NCBI GenBank assembly: GCA_944381505.1 | Contig: CALWLK010000057.1 | Coordinates: forward strand, 1-38,793 | DNA length: 38,793 nucleotides | Reading direction: 5' to 3' | Source: an uncultured Lachnospiraceae bacterium | GTDB lineage: Bacteria; Bacillota; Clostridia; Lachnospirales; Lachnospiraceae | Part shown: positions 1 through 7,226 of the stretch, piece by piece | Layout of the letters: the number at the start of each line of letters is the position of its first letter | How positions within the stretch are numbered: position 1 is the stretch's first letter | The notes under the pieces: model-generated | Seen by the model: only the letters and a program-made list of their open reading frames with translations | Told to the model about the DNA's origin: nothing | Database searches by the model: none | Position numbers and translations under genes: made by a program

Positions 1-55
1 TTGAACACCTTCAGTATAGTACCGGAAAGGTGATTTTTGTATAACTTTCGTCGCG

Positions 56-99
56 CACCCGCATAGCGGGTGGTTTATATCTCGCACGCTTCTGCGTGC
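56..99. repeat. Two adjacent perfect hairpins
   Basis: Two short perfect inverted repeats follow one another. The first, 56-72, has a 7-bp GC-rich stem (CACCCGC / GCGGGTG) and a 3-base loop. The second, 84-99, has a 6-bp stem (GCACGC / GCGTGC) and a TTCT loop. Neither is followed by a clear T-run on either strand. They may be the tail of an upstream transcript or an intergenic structured element. I see no gene in bases 1-134. Confidence 0.45.
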
Positions 100-134
100 T
101 CGACACGGGCTTATCCAGCCCTATAATCAGATTT

Positions 135-178
135 AAAGGCCGCCGCCTGACGGGCATAAGCCCGGGGCAGCGGCCTTT
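135..178 (-). terminator. Probable terminator of the zinc-ribbon operon
   Basis: A two-part hairpin lies 9 bases past the stop of the last gene of the minus-strand operon. The outer stem is 9 bp (AAAGGCCGC / GCGGCCTTT) and the inner one 5 bp (CGGGC / GCCCG) around an ATAA loop. On the minus strand the stem ends in TTTAAAT, a weak U-tract. The position at the operon end supports the call; the poor U-run lowers confidence. Confidence 0.55.
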
Positions 179-186
179 ACAGTGTC

Positions 187-837
187 TTAGCCTACCATAC
201 TGAAATCAATATCTGCCGTTCTTGTGTAAGTTCCCTCAAATCCATAGAAAAACATTCCACCCGATACTTTGGAATATAAAACATTAACCGTATTTTCTCC
301 GTCATACGAAAACATCACTAATTCACCAAACTCATTTGAAGCAATATAGTTCCCGTCTTCCGATCTTATGATCGTTCCCGAGAATTCGGCCATACCTCTG
401 CCGTCACTTGTCGCACCGCTCATATTTATATAATCCATTCCGCTGTCACTGTATACCCCTATGTCTATAACAGCATCCAAATAACCGTCATGGCACTCAA
501 ACGAACCGTAAATAGGCTTATTTTCAGAAGTGGATTTATTTACTTCTTGCGTTTGAACTGTTCCGTCTTGCACCCAAGCCCCGTCAGAGTTTACATTGTA
601 CCCGTCAGGCGTAGTTGTGTCCGAGAGCATATATCCCTTATCATTAAAATAATAGCATTCGGCTGTTCCGTCATTATTTCCGTCAAGCCATTGCCAAGTA
701 TTAACAGGATATGTCCCGTCATCATTCTGCCACCACCATCCTGTTGCATCACTCTGCCATTGTCCCGCCATGACGGCTGTTATAGATGAAAAGCTCAGCA
801 GCATCGTAAAAGCCAACCCGAAAATCTTCTTTTTCAT
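187..837 (-). CDS. Secreted protein with glucan/choline-binding-like repeat and duplicated C-terminal domain
   Basis: This is an exported protein of about 216 residues. The ATG start is followed by KKK, a hydrophobic stretch and a likely cleavage after AVMA; a TTG three codons upstream is a possible alternative because the AGGAAAGG motif fits it better. Tryptophan- and tyrosine-rich sequence just after the signal (GWWWQNDDG, CYYFNDKGYM) resembles cell-wall/glucan-binding repeats. The last ~100 residues resemble the end of the 589-residue protein in the same operon: both have a Y-S-D-[ST]-G-x-D-Y-I motif and end with GGM-[FY]-F-x-GFEGTY. It is the last and only ribbon-free gene of the operon, 30 bases after the YbjQ-like gene. 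A role at the cell surface is inferred; no enzyme motif is visible. Confidence 0.75.
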   Translation of the reverse strand: MKKKIFGLAFTMLLSFSSITAVMAGQWQSDATGWWWQNDDGTYPVNTWQWLDGNNDGTAECYYFNDKGYMLSDTTTPDGYNVNSDGAWVQDGTVQTQEVNKSTSENKPIYGSFECHDGYLDAVIDIGVYSDSGMDYINMSGATSDGRGMAEFSGTIIRSEDGNYIASNEFGELVMFSYDGENTVNVLYSKVSGGMFFYGFEGTYTRTADIDFSMVG

Positions 838-876
838 ATCTTCCAATTTCCTTTCCTGAAAATTTTACTGTCATAT

Positions 877-1482
877 TTACTTTATCTTTACTGCGGTTCC
901 GTAAGCAAGCACTTCCATTGCTCTCCCCTCCGCGATAAGGGTCGATACAAGCCGCACCCCCATTACCGCATCGGCCCCAAGGGATTTTGCTTCATTTTTC
1001 ATTTTTTCAAGCGCCGTGTCTCTTGCGGCCGAAGTCACCTCTGTATAGTCCTTGATTTCCGCTCCTTCCAAATTTTTCAAGTCCTCACTACAATCCTCAC
1101 CGATATTTTTCAGTATTACAATGTTACCTTTAACCATCCCTAATATTTCAGATTTCTTATCACCAAATGTTTCAAGAGTAGACAGAATAATTTCTTTCGG
1201 CTGTTGTATTTGAGGCTGCACAGAAACTGTTTCAGTCTGCTGAGCAGTCTCGGTTTCCGCAGGCAGACGCTCCCCACAGTTGGGACAAAAAATAGTTCCT
1301 TCAGATACCCGAGTCCCGCAATTATTACAAAACGCGAATTTATGAGTCTGTTGTAGTCTTTGCTGTGTGGCAGTTGTTTCCTTCTGCTGTCCGGCTACAG
1401 CCTCCACAGGTAACCTTACTCCGCAATTAGGACAAAATATACTTTCTCCGGACACCTGAGTCCCACAATTATTACAAAACAT
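877..1482 (-). CDS. Double zinc-ribbon protein with YbjQ-like (UPF0145) domain
   Basis: The 201-residue protein has two CxxC-x10-CxxC zinc ribbons (Cys 3, 6, 17, 20 and Cys 52, 55, 66, 69), separated by a Gln/Thr-rich linker. Residues ~95-200 match the YbjQ/UPF0145 family: the segments ARDTALEKMKNEA, LGADAV and AYGTAV are typical of it. This family forms oligomeric rings in known structures, and its function is unsettled. No signal peptide or membrane segment is seen, so the protein is probably cytoplasmic. It is the fifth gene of the zinc-ribbon operon, 46 bases after the TM2 gene. The ribbons are near-duplicates of each other, which points to recent internal duplication. Confidence 0.88.
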   Translation of the reverse strand: MFCNNCGTQVSGESIFCPNCGVRLPVEAVAGQQKETTATQQRLQQTHKFAFCNNCGTRVSEGTIFCPNCGERLPAETETAQQTETVSVQPQIQQPKEIILSTLETFGDKKSEILGMVKGNIVILKNIGEDCSEDLKNLEGAEIKDYTEVTSAARDTALEKMKNEAKSLGADAVMGVRLVSTLIAEGRAMEVLAYGTAVKIK

Positions 1483-1528
1483 TATTTCGCTCCTTAAATA
1501 ATCTCAATGTTCACAGTCAGCTGATTTT

Positions 1529-1909
1529 CTATACAAGAGGCACGCCATGTCCGTCGACACGTATTTTTCCGGCCAAAATCATAATTCCCTCTACAAATCC
1601 CCAAATAGCCGAAATAACAGGCCCTATAAGAACTATAATACCGACAGTCCCCAGCAGAAGCTGTATGATTGCCTTTCCTTTATACCCCATATAAAAATTA
1701 TGTATCCCCAAGCCTCCTAAAAATATTCCGAGGAGTCCTGCCGCCATTTTGGACTTTCCCTCTCTCTCAGGCTCCGCCGGTGTACTACTAACGGTAACCT
1801 CATTGCTTGGCGAGGTGTTTGTTCCTCCGGTTAAATTCTTCCCACAGAGCGGGCAAAACTTGCTTCCGTCAGGGATCTCTTTACCGCAATTACTACAAAA
1901 CATGTTCAT
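1529..1909 (-). CDS. Zinc-ribbon TM2-domain membrane protein
   Basis: A 126-residue protein has one N-terminal zinc ribbon (Cys 5, 8, 19, 22), a Ser/Thr-rich linker, and a TM2 domain at ~53-112. The TM2 domain shows the usual paired helices: KSKMAAGLLGIFLGGLGIHNFYMGY, in which GIHNFY-x-G is the family signature, then a second hydrophobic helix ending in an EGIMIL segment. The ribbon should face the cytoplasm. TM2 proteins are small membrane proteins with no settled bacterial function. The gene lies 48 bases after the 589-residue gene and 46 before the YbjQ-like gene, in the same operon. Confidence 0.88.
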   Translation of the reverse strand: MNMFCSNCGKEIPDGSKFCPLCGKNLTGGTNTSPSNEVTVSSTPAEPEREGKSKMAAGLLGIFLGGLGIHNFYMGYKGKAIIQLLLGTVGIIVLIGPVISAIWGFVEGIMILAGKIRVDGHGVPLV

Positions 1910-1957
1910 TTCCTCCTACTATTTCAGATTTATAAAATTATCCTATTTCTTTTATTT

Positions 1958-3727
1958 CTAATAATCCTGTGTCTTCACATATGTGCCTTCGAAGCCCGGG
2001 AAATACATCCCCCCGGTATTGACGGCATTCGTAATTTCAATACTGTCAATACCATTGTAAATAAAGTCCACCTCATTTCCATATTCATCCATCGCTGTAT
2101 AACTATTTCCATCAGATGATACAATAACCCCGTCAAAGCTGCCGGCGCTGTCTGCATACGAACCATTGAGCGCAATATAATCTGCGCCGGTATCGCTGTA
2201 ATAGCCGACTTCAAGTTCAATTCCTCCGGCATCCATATCCATATAATACTTTCCATAAACCCAATCGGCTTTAAATCCGTTTGTACTATCGGACATCCCG
2301 TCTCTTATTGCCGCAAGGAATTCTATATTTTTCTTCTCGTAGTCATTGAAAACAGAACTCTCCATCGGAGCAAATTCATCTGCCGAATACATCGGTGTGT
2401 ACCATGATTTCGAAGAAAAATACTCATTCAAGTCCACTGTCTCAAAGGCTCTGCCATGTCTGGCATATATTTCGTTGATACCGAGCCTTATTGTAGCCTT
2501 ATCCATTCCTGCCACATCGGAATCTGTGAGATAGCGTGTATTGCTGTCGGGGAAGATATATTCACCATCATTTGAGGTTGTCTCAGGCTCATTTACCACA
2601 GGAGTTGCGTCGCTTTCATTGTAAATATATTCTCCATTGAGGTTAATATACATCGTTTCCATGCCTTCCGCAGGATGCGTTACGACTGAAAATCCACCAT
2701 CTGTAAGAGTAATTGTCATTGTCCCGTAATCGTTGTCATCAAAACATATATAGACGCCATTTCCCAAAGCATTTAAATAGCCGCCTCCGACACCTTGCTG
2801 ATGTCCTCCATAACCCATAGATTCTATATCTATCCGTTGACCTGTTTCATCTTCGCTTACAATCGCTGTATTATAAACAGAGCTTCCATCATCATAAATA
2901 TATGTTCCGTTTTTTAATTCATTATCCTGATTTTCATATGATGATTCCACAGTTTCAGTGATGCTATTGTCATATGCGGAGCTGTAGTTATCCTCCTCAT
3001 AGTCGTTATATATCTCATAATCCTCATAATCAGTTCCGCCTCCTATGCCCGAAAGCATAGCAAGGCTGAATGCAGTCACAGCAGCAAAAAATGATATTCC
3101 TGTCGCAATGCTGACGGCCAAGGTCACTATGACAGCTCTTCCCACAGAGGGATCAGCTTTGAAGTCTCCGGCTGCAGCCTTTTTTTCGACATGCCTGTAA
3201 TAGACCTTGTTAAATTTAAGCGAGAACAAAATCTGCTTTACCGTATATATTATCCCGAGGATGAGCGCTATCAAAAAAGCTGCAAATATTATGATGGCCC
3301 CTACCGCTAAGTTACCCGCCTGAAACAGTCCCAGGCAGCCTAAAGAGCCTATGAGAATGACTGCATACATGGCTATGAAAAATTTTCCTGTATCTTTCAT
3401 CCAGTCTTTCCAAACATTGCGGTAAGCGGCATGAATCAACCCCAAGAAGAAGGAGGCAAGGTTGATCCTTGATCTTCCCTCTTTTTTTATCCGCTCAAAT
3501 TGTTTGAGGTAGTAAGCGATGTTTTTCGATATTATCTGCCGCAATGACGCATCCGAGCTTTCAGGCTCCGCCGGTTGCGGGGTCGGCTCCGAGGGAGCCT
3601 CCGCTTTCACAGCAGCGCTTACATTTTCCGTCTGCTCAAAGGGCGTCCCGCAATTAGTGCAGAATTTAGACGATGCGGGAACCTTCGCACCACACTGCAT
3701 ACAAAACTTATATTCCTGTTCTTCCAT
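1958..3727 (-). CDS. Zinc-ribbon membrane protein with extracellular YARHG domain
   Basis: The 589-residue protein has one N-terminal zinc ribbon (Cys 9, 12, 23, 26), a Pro/Glu-rich linker, and hydrophobic segments at ~115-133, 141-168 and 198-227. An Asp/Glu/Tyr-rich acidic stretch (231-270) follows, then a large C-terminal part. Residues ~399-473 hold a YARHG domain (NEIYARHG, then SWYTP). The final 100 residues (~488-587) match the C-terminal domain of the secreted protein at the end of the operon. An odd number of membrane segments would place the ribbon inside and the YARHG and C-terminal domains outside, so it may sense or bind something at the wall. It is the third operon gene, 21 bases after its upstream neighbour. 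Confidence 0.85.
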   Translation of the reverse strand: MEEQEYKFCMQCGAKVPASSKFCTNCGTPFEQTENVSAAVKAEAPSEPTPQPAEPESSDASLRQIISKNIAYYLKQFERIKKEGRSRINLASFFLGLIHAAYRNVWKDWMKDTGKFFIAMYAVILIGSLGCLGLFQAGNLAVGAIIIFAAFLIALILGIIYTVKQILFSLKFNKVYYRHVEKKAAAGDFKADPSVGRAVIVTLAVSIATGISFFAAVTAFSLAMLSGIGGGTDYEDYEIYNDYEEDNYSSAYDNSITETVESSYENQDNELKNGTYIYDDGSSVYNTAIVSEDETGQRIDIESMGYGGHQQGVGGGYLNALGNGVYICFDDNDYGTMTITLTDGGFSVVTHPAEGMETMYINLNGEYIYNESDATPVVNEPETTSNDGEYIFPDSNTRYLTDSDVAGMDKATIRLGINEIYARHGRAFETVDLNEYFSSKSWYTPMYSADEFAPMESSVFNDYEKKNIEFLAAIRDGMSDSTNGFKADWVYGKYYMDMDAGGIELEVGYYSDTGADYIALNGSYADSAGSFDGVIVSSDGNSYTAMDEYGNEVDFIYNGIDSIEITNAVNTGGMYFPGFEGTYVKTQDY

Positions 3728-3748
3728 TTCTTACAATCTCCTTTTTAT

Positions 3749-4420
3749 TTAATATGAAAAGATGGCGTCCCATAAAGCCAGCCCCATATCTGTGTAAAGC
3801 TTATCCAAATTTCCTGTATAGACATAATCCAATAAATAATATATGACCGTATCATCATAGTGAACCTCTCCGTCTATACTGATCGAATCGACTTCAAACC
3901 AGTCGTCCTGAGAATAAAAGGCAACTTCCCAATGTGTGTTCATAGCAGTATCGTCGCCGCTGAAATATACATTGTGGGCCCCGTCAACTATCGAGCTGTC
4001 GGACGAAGACCACTTGCAGTTATCAAACCTGTTTTCGAAGGCTTCTCCAACTGTTATTGTCGAACTGTATTGGGTCAGACAGCCGTTTTTGACTCCCTCT
4101 ACAGAAAAGTCCCAGAGGCTTGCCACGATAAAAAAGCCTACCAGCAAGACCGCTCCTATTGCTACGAGCCAAGGCCACATTTTCTTTTTCTCGCCTGCCT
4201 GCAAAGATTGGGCGGACGCCATTGAAGCCTGAGCACTTACAGTTTGGTCTATGGGATTCCCGCACTTTTCACAAAATTTTGCCCCTGCTGCATATTCGGC
4301 TCCACAGATATGACAGAATAGCTTTGGCGGTGGAGCTTCCTGCAAAGGAGCACCGCATTTCTCGCAAAATCTCGCATTGTCCGCCAATTCGGCGCCACAG
4401 TTGCCACACCACTTACTCAT
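3749..4420 (-). CDS. Double zinc-ribbon single-pass membrane protein
   Basis: The 223-residue protein begins with two zinc ribbons (Cys 5, 8, 19, 22 and Cys 36, 39, 50, 53). A Ser/Ala/Gln linker, a basic KKK stop and one transmembrane helix (~82-104) follow, then an outside domain of ~115 residues. That domain has no motif I recognise; it is rich in Ser, Asp and aromatic residues. The layout matches the Firmicutes pattern of a cytoplasmic ribbon on a membrane-anchored extracellular domain. It is the second operon gene, with 21-base gaps on both sides. Confidence 0.82.
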   Translation of the reverse strand: MSKWCGNCGAELADNARFCEKCGAPLQEAPPPKLFCHICGAEYAAGAKFCEKCGNPIDQTVSAQASMASAQSLQAGEKKKMWPWLVAIGAVLLVGFFIVASLWDFSVEGVKNGCLTQYSSTITVGEAFENRFDNCKWSSSDSSIVDGAHNVYFSGDDTAMNTHWEVAFYSQDDWFEVDSISIDGEVHYDDTVIYYLLDYVYTGNLDKLYTDMGLALWDAIFSY

Positions 4421-4441
4421 ATAGAAATCCCCCCTTTTCTT

Positions 4442-5065
4442 TTAGCTCAACTTCATCCCGCAGTTATCACAGAACTTATCTGCTGCCCCGCACTCTCTGC
4501 CGCAATTAGGACAAAAGACCTTCTTTGCAATTATGTCCTCAAGCCTTACCCCGCATTTCTCGCAAAACTTTGCATTGATCTTCAATGGCGCTCCACATTG
4601 GGGGCAAGTAAGATCTGAATAGCTCGCGGCTTCCTCTGCCATTTTTTTCTCTTCATCAATCCTTTCCTCAGCTTTTTTCAATTTTTCATTGAAATAATCC
4701 GCAATTACCATACCGATAAAATAGACAATATAACCCACCTGCGGCTTAAGGGGATTTAATCCCATCGTAAAATCATCTATATAAGGAAGAAGAATTATAA
4801 ATCCGATAAGTGAAAGTATGTTTATCCCATAGCTGATATACTTCCATTTGGTATTTACAAAAGAGATCGCTATCATCAATGCAGGCAATATAAGAAGCAA
4901 TACCCTTGACATTTCGCCCTCTATTCCAAAAGCAATATCTGCAAATGAGAAGGAATATCCCCCAAATTCTCCAAGATCCACTTTCATTGCAGGCAAAAAG
5001 AAGCTTACCAACAAAACCACACAGCAGATCCTATATAAGATTTTCCATAAGCTAACTTTTTCCAT
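4442..5065 (-). CDS. Multi-pass membrane protein with C-terminal double zinc ribbon
   Basis: The 207-residue protein has the reverse order of its neighbours. Four membrane segments come first (~8-26, 52-70, 76-95, 110-125), then a charged helical linker (126-150), then two zinc ribbons (Cys 154, 157, 168, 171 and Cys 185, 188, 199, 202). It is the first gene of the operon. A good ribosome binding site (GGAAGAGG, 7 bases before ATG) supports the start. The promoter probably lies in or beside the 32-bp palindrome at 5114-5145. No family-specific function is visible. Confidence 0.82.
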   Translation of the reverse strand: MEKVSLWKILYRICCVVLLVSFFLPAMKVDLGEFGGYSFSFADIAFGIEGEMSRVLLLILPALMIAISFVNTKWKYISYGINILSLIGFIILLPYIDDFTMGLNPLKPQVGYIVYFIGMVIADYFNEKLKKAEERIDEEKKMAEEAASYSDLTCPQCGAPLKINAKFCEKCGVRLEDIIAKKVFCPNCGRECGAADKFCDNCGMKLS

Positions 5066-5113
5066 ACATATACCTCTTCCGATATATCTTTTTTATGAAA
5101 GAATCCTTTTCAT

Positions 5114-5145
5114 CTATATTTGCAATGTATACATTGCAAATATAG
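5114..5145. promoter_or_regulatory. Perfect 32-bp palindrome: operator between XRE gene and zinc-ribbon operon
   Basis: All 16 base pairs of this inverted repeat match; the centre is GTATAC at 5127-5132. The core is TTTGCAA-N8-TTGCAAA (5119-5140). Being symmetric, it presents a TTTGCA -35-like element and a TATAG -10-like element about 16 bases apart on both strands, so it may overlap both divergent promoters. It lies 53 bases before the XRE GTG start and 48 bases before the first zinc-ribbon gene. Autoregulation by the XRE protein is an inference from position and symmetry. Confidence 0.8.
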
Positions 5146-5198
5146 CACAACTTTTCTGTATTATCAACTTATAGAGCTCTCACAGGGGACTGCAAGTT

Positions 5199-5435
5199 GT
5201 GAAGATCCGTAATGATAAATTCTTGGGAAACAATATAAAGAAAGCCCGTGTCTCCTCCCATCTCACACAGGAGGAGGTCGTTCTTCAGTTGCAGTTAAAA
5301 GGCCTCGATATGTCACGCTCAATCTACAGTCAGATAGAATGCGGTACATATAACATTCGCGTCTCCGAGCTCATGGCTCTGAAGGAGATCTTTTCTCTTC
5401 CGTCCTTCGATATTTTCTTTGACACAGACAAATAA
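5199..5435 (+). CDS. Small XRE-family helix-turn-helix regulator
   Basis: The 78-residue protein is almost entirely one Cro/C1-type HTH domain (~9-62). It has the pattern LGNNIKKAR, then LTQEE, then a recognition-helix region SRSIYSQIECG and a closing LMALKEIF helix. The GTG start is supported by AGGGGA nine bases upstream. The gene is divergent from the zinc-ribbon operon and separated from it by the 32-bp palindrome, so it probably represses that operon and itself. A matching palindrome upstream of the WYL gene suggests a second target. There is no sensor domain, so any signal would have to act through another protein or through degradation. Confidence 0.88.
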   Translation: MKIRNDKFLGNNIKKARVSSHLTQEEVVLQLQLKGLDMSRSIYSQIECGTYNIRVSELMALKEIFSLPSFDIFFDTDK

Positions 5436-5443
5436 GACATCAC

Positions 5444-5845
5444 TTATGTTTCGGCTTTGTCTTTTTGCCTCAGCACTGTTAAAAGGATCCTTATATACCC
5501 AAGACTGTAAAATATCAAAATGATGCCTGCTGTGCATAGGACAAATGATATGGGCCCTATTATCTTGAATTTTGAAACCTTATAAGCATATACTGTGACT
5601 GCAAAGGCTATCTCCATCATCAGCCCAAGAATGATCCATATCTCTATGGCAACAGCCTTCTTCAATAAGGCGCGAAAATCTTTGGGAACAGGAATTTGTA
5701 TTTTAAGGCCCGCATATTTTTCCTTTAACTGTGATATACGGCTATTTATCCTGCGCTTTGTTTGAATGCGCATACGGGCGCCGGATAGGATGATTAAAAC
5801 ACTTATGAGGGAGAAAATAATTAAAGCGTACTTTTGAATTTCCAT
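5444..5845 (-). CDS. Small hypothetical membrane protein
   Basis: The 133-residue protein has one N-terminal membrane helix (~5-22), a basic cytoplasmic-type linker with several Arg/Lys, and two further helices (~66-88 and 94-118). It matches no family I recognise. It converges with the XRE gene, whose stop is 8 bases away, and is separated from the AAA+ gene by about 256 AT-rich bases, so it is probably its own transcript. Base composition is intermediate between the zinc-ribbon operon and the AAA+ cassette. Confidence 0.6.
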   Translation of the reverse strand: MEIQKYALIIFSLISVLIILSGARMRIQTKRRINSRISQLKEKYAGLKIQIPVPKDFRALLKKAVAIEIWIILGLMMEIAFAVTVYAYKVSKFKIIGPISFVLCTAGIILIFYSLGYIRILLTVLRQKDKAET

Positions 5846-6004
5846 TTCTCGAATTCCTTTGCTTTGTAATAATGAAATTTATTTAACCCCAGTGTATCAA
5901 TTTGCCCCGACAAAAGATGTCATTGTAGAGATTTCACTAAAAAACTTATTAATATTTGCAACGTAGCTGGAAACATATTATTACACTTGTTAATAAATTA
6001 AATA

Positions 6005-6041
6005 GATGGAAGAAGCTGCTTACTAAACAACATCCTCCATC
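6005..6041 (-). terminator. Possible terminator of the AAA+ cassette
   Basis: About 60 bases past the AAA+ stop, the minus strand forms an 11-bp stem (GATGGAGGATG / CTTCTTCCATC) with one mismatch and one G-T pair, followed by TATTTAATTTATT. The stem is moderate and the T-run broken, so this is tentative. Otherwise I see nothing in 5846-6101. Confidence 0.4.
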
Positions 6042-6101
6042 CAAATTTAATTATTTTTCTTAGCAACAATCTAAGAACATACTGTTTTTGAAAAATCAAC
6101 T

Positions 6102-7226
6102 CTACAGTATCATTCCAGTTTCATCAGATGCAAAAATAAAGTCTTCTACTTTAATCGTTGACAACACTGAAATTCCCGGATCGTCAATATTTACCACTCG
6201 TCTTGCATGATTCATAACCAAATCGTCATAAATATTTCTCACCAATCTACCGTTTGCAAAATTTTCATCCTTTGACGCTACCTTCTGTTCAAAATATAAA
6301 TGAATTTTCTTTTTCACTTCATTCTCTAATGTATAATCATTTTTCTCACACATAGAGGTCAGAATCTCATCCAATTCGTCAGGACTGTAATCATCAAATT
6401 CTATAAATGTATTAAATCGAGATTTCAATCCTGGATTAGATTCGAAAAACTTTTTCATGGGCTCCGTATATCCGGCAACAATTACAACCAGATCTTCTCT
6501 GTAGTCCTCTAAAGCCTTAGTTAATTCTGTCAAACATTCTCTACCATAAGAATCCGAATGGTCATTTTCTGTGATGCTATAAGCTTCATCAATAAACAAA
6601 ACTCCACCCTTAGCTCGTTCAATTACTTTTTTCACTTTAAGCGCTGTTTGTCCTTGGTATCCGGCAATCAAGTCAGTTCGTGAAACTTCTACAAAATGTC
6701 CCTTTGAAAGCAAACCGATACGCTTATAAATCCTACCTACAATACGAGCCACTGTTGTTTTTCCTGTTCCTGGGTTCCCAGTAAAAGCAAGATGTAATGT
6801 ATTTTTTACTAAATGTAGGTTTTTCTCACAACGCATTTTCTGAACTTTTTGATATGCGATCAAATCATTCACTCTACTTTTAACTTTTTCCAAACCTACA
6901 AGTGAATTCAATTCATCTAACAAATCTTGAAGTGATCTTGTATCATTATCAGTTTCCTCATTCAGATTACAGATTTCTTGTATAGTCGTGTAACCATAAA
7001 ACTCAATCAAGCTGGAATTAAGAGCTTTTGCTGCCCTTTTTGCCTCAACATTATAGTTGGAATTGCTAACAACCTCTGAAATTTTTCTAAGAAGTACAAT
7101 TGTAGCTTTTTTACTTTTGTCCTCTACAATCGCTATGGCCAACTTAAGTATTTCTCCACAATCATCTATGGTCGCATCTAACTTAGTTGAATTATTTATT
7201 AATATTTGTCCATACTTATCCATCAT
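6102..7226 (-). CDS. AAA+ ATPase of the CbbX/SpoVK/EccA type
   Basis: The 374-residue protein has a helical N-terminal part (~1-105) and one AAA+ module. Visible motifs are Walker A GNPGTGKT (150-157), a pore-type loop YQGQT (190-194), Walker B GVLFIDEAY (208-216), sensor 1 VIVAGYT (248-254), the arginine finger in NPGLKSRF (264-271) and sensor 2 in NGRLVRN (325-331). These are typical of the CbxX/CfqX group, which includes SpoVK, the Rubisco activase CbbX and type VII secretion EccA. Members remodel protein partners in an ATP-dependent way. Its start overlaps the stop of the coiled-coil gene by four bases (ATGA), so the two are translationally coupled. The expected substrate is one of the three cassette proteins. 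SpoVK itself is unlikely given the context. Confidence 0.9.
   Translation of the reverse strand: MMDKYGQILINNSTKLDATIDDCGEILKLAIAIVEDKSKKATIVLLRKISEVVSNSNYNVEAKRAAKALNSSLIEFYGYTTIQEICNLNEETDNDTRSLQDLLDELNSLVGLEKVKSRVNDLIAYQKVQKMRCEKNLHLVKNTLHLAFTGNPGTGKTTVARIVGRIYKRIGLLSKGHFVEVSRTDLIAGYQGQTALKVKKVIERAKGGVLFIDEAYSITENDHSDSYGRECLTELTKALEDYREDLVVIVAGYTEPMKKFFESNPGLKSRFNTFIEFDDYSPDELDEILTSMCEKNDYTLENEVKKKIHLYFEQKVASKDENFANGRLVRNIYDDLVMNHARRVVNIDDPGISVLSTIKVEDFIFASDETGMIL

Noticed and set aside
5930-5970. TTTGCAA at about 5955 upstream of the small membrane protein as an operator
   Set aside because: Only one half-site is present; the matching TTGCAAA is missing.
6102-7226. SpoVK sporulation identity for the AAA+ protein
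   Set aside because: The fold is shared by CbbX, EccA and SpoVK; here it sits in a membrane/nuclease-like cassette with no sporulation genes beside it.
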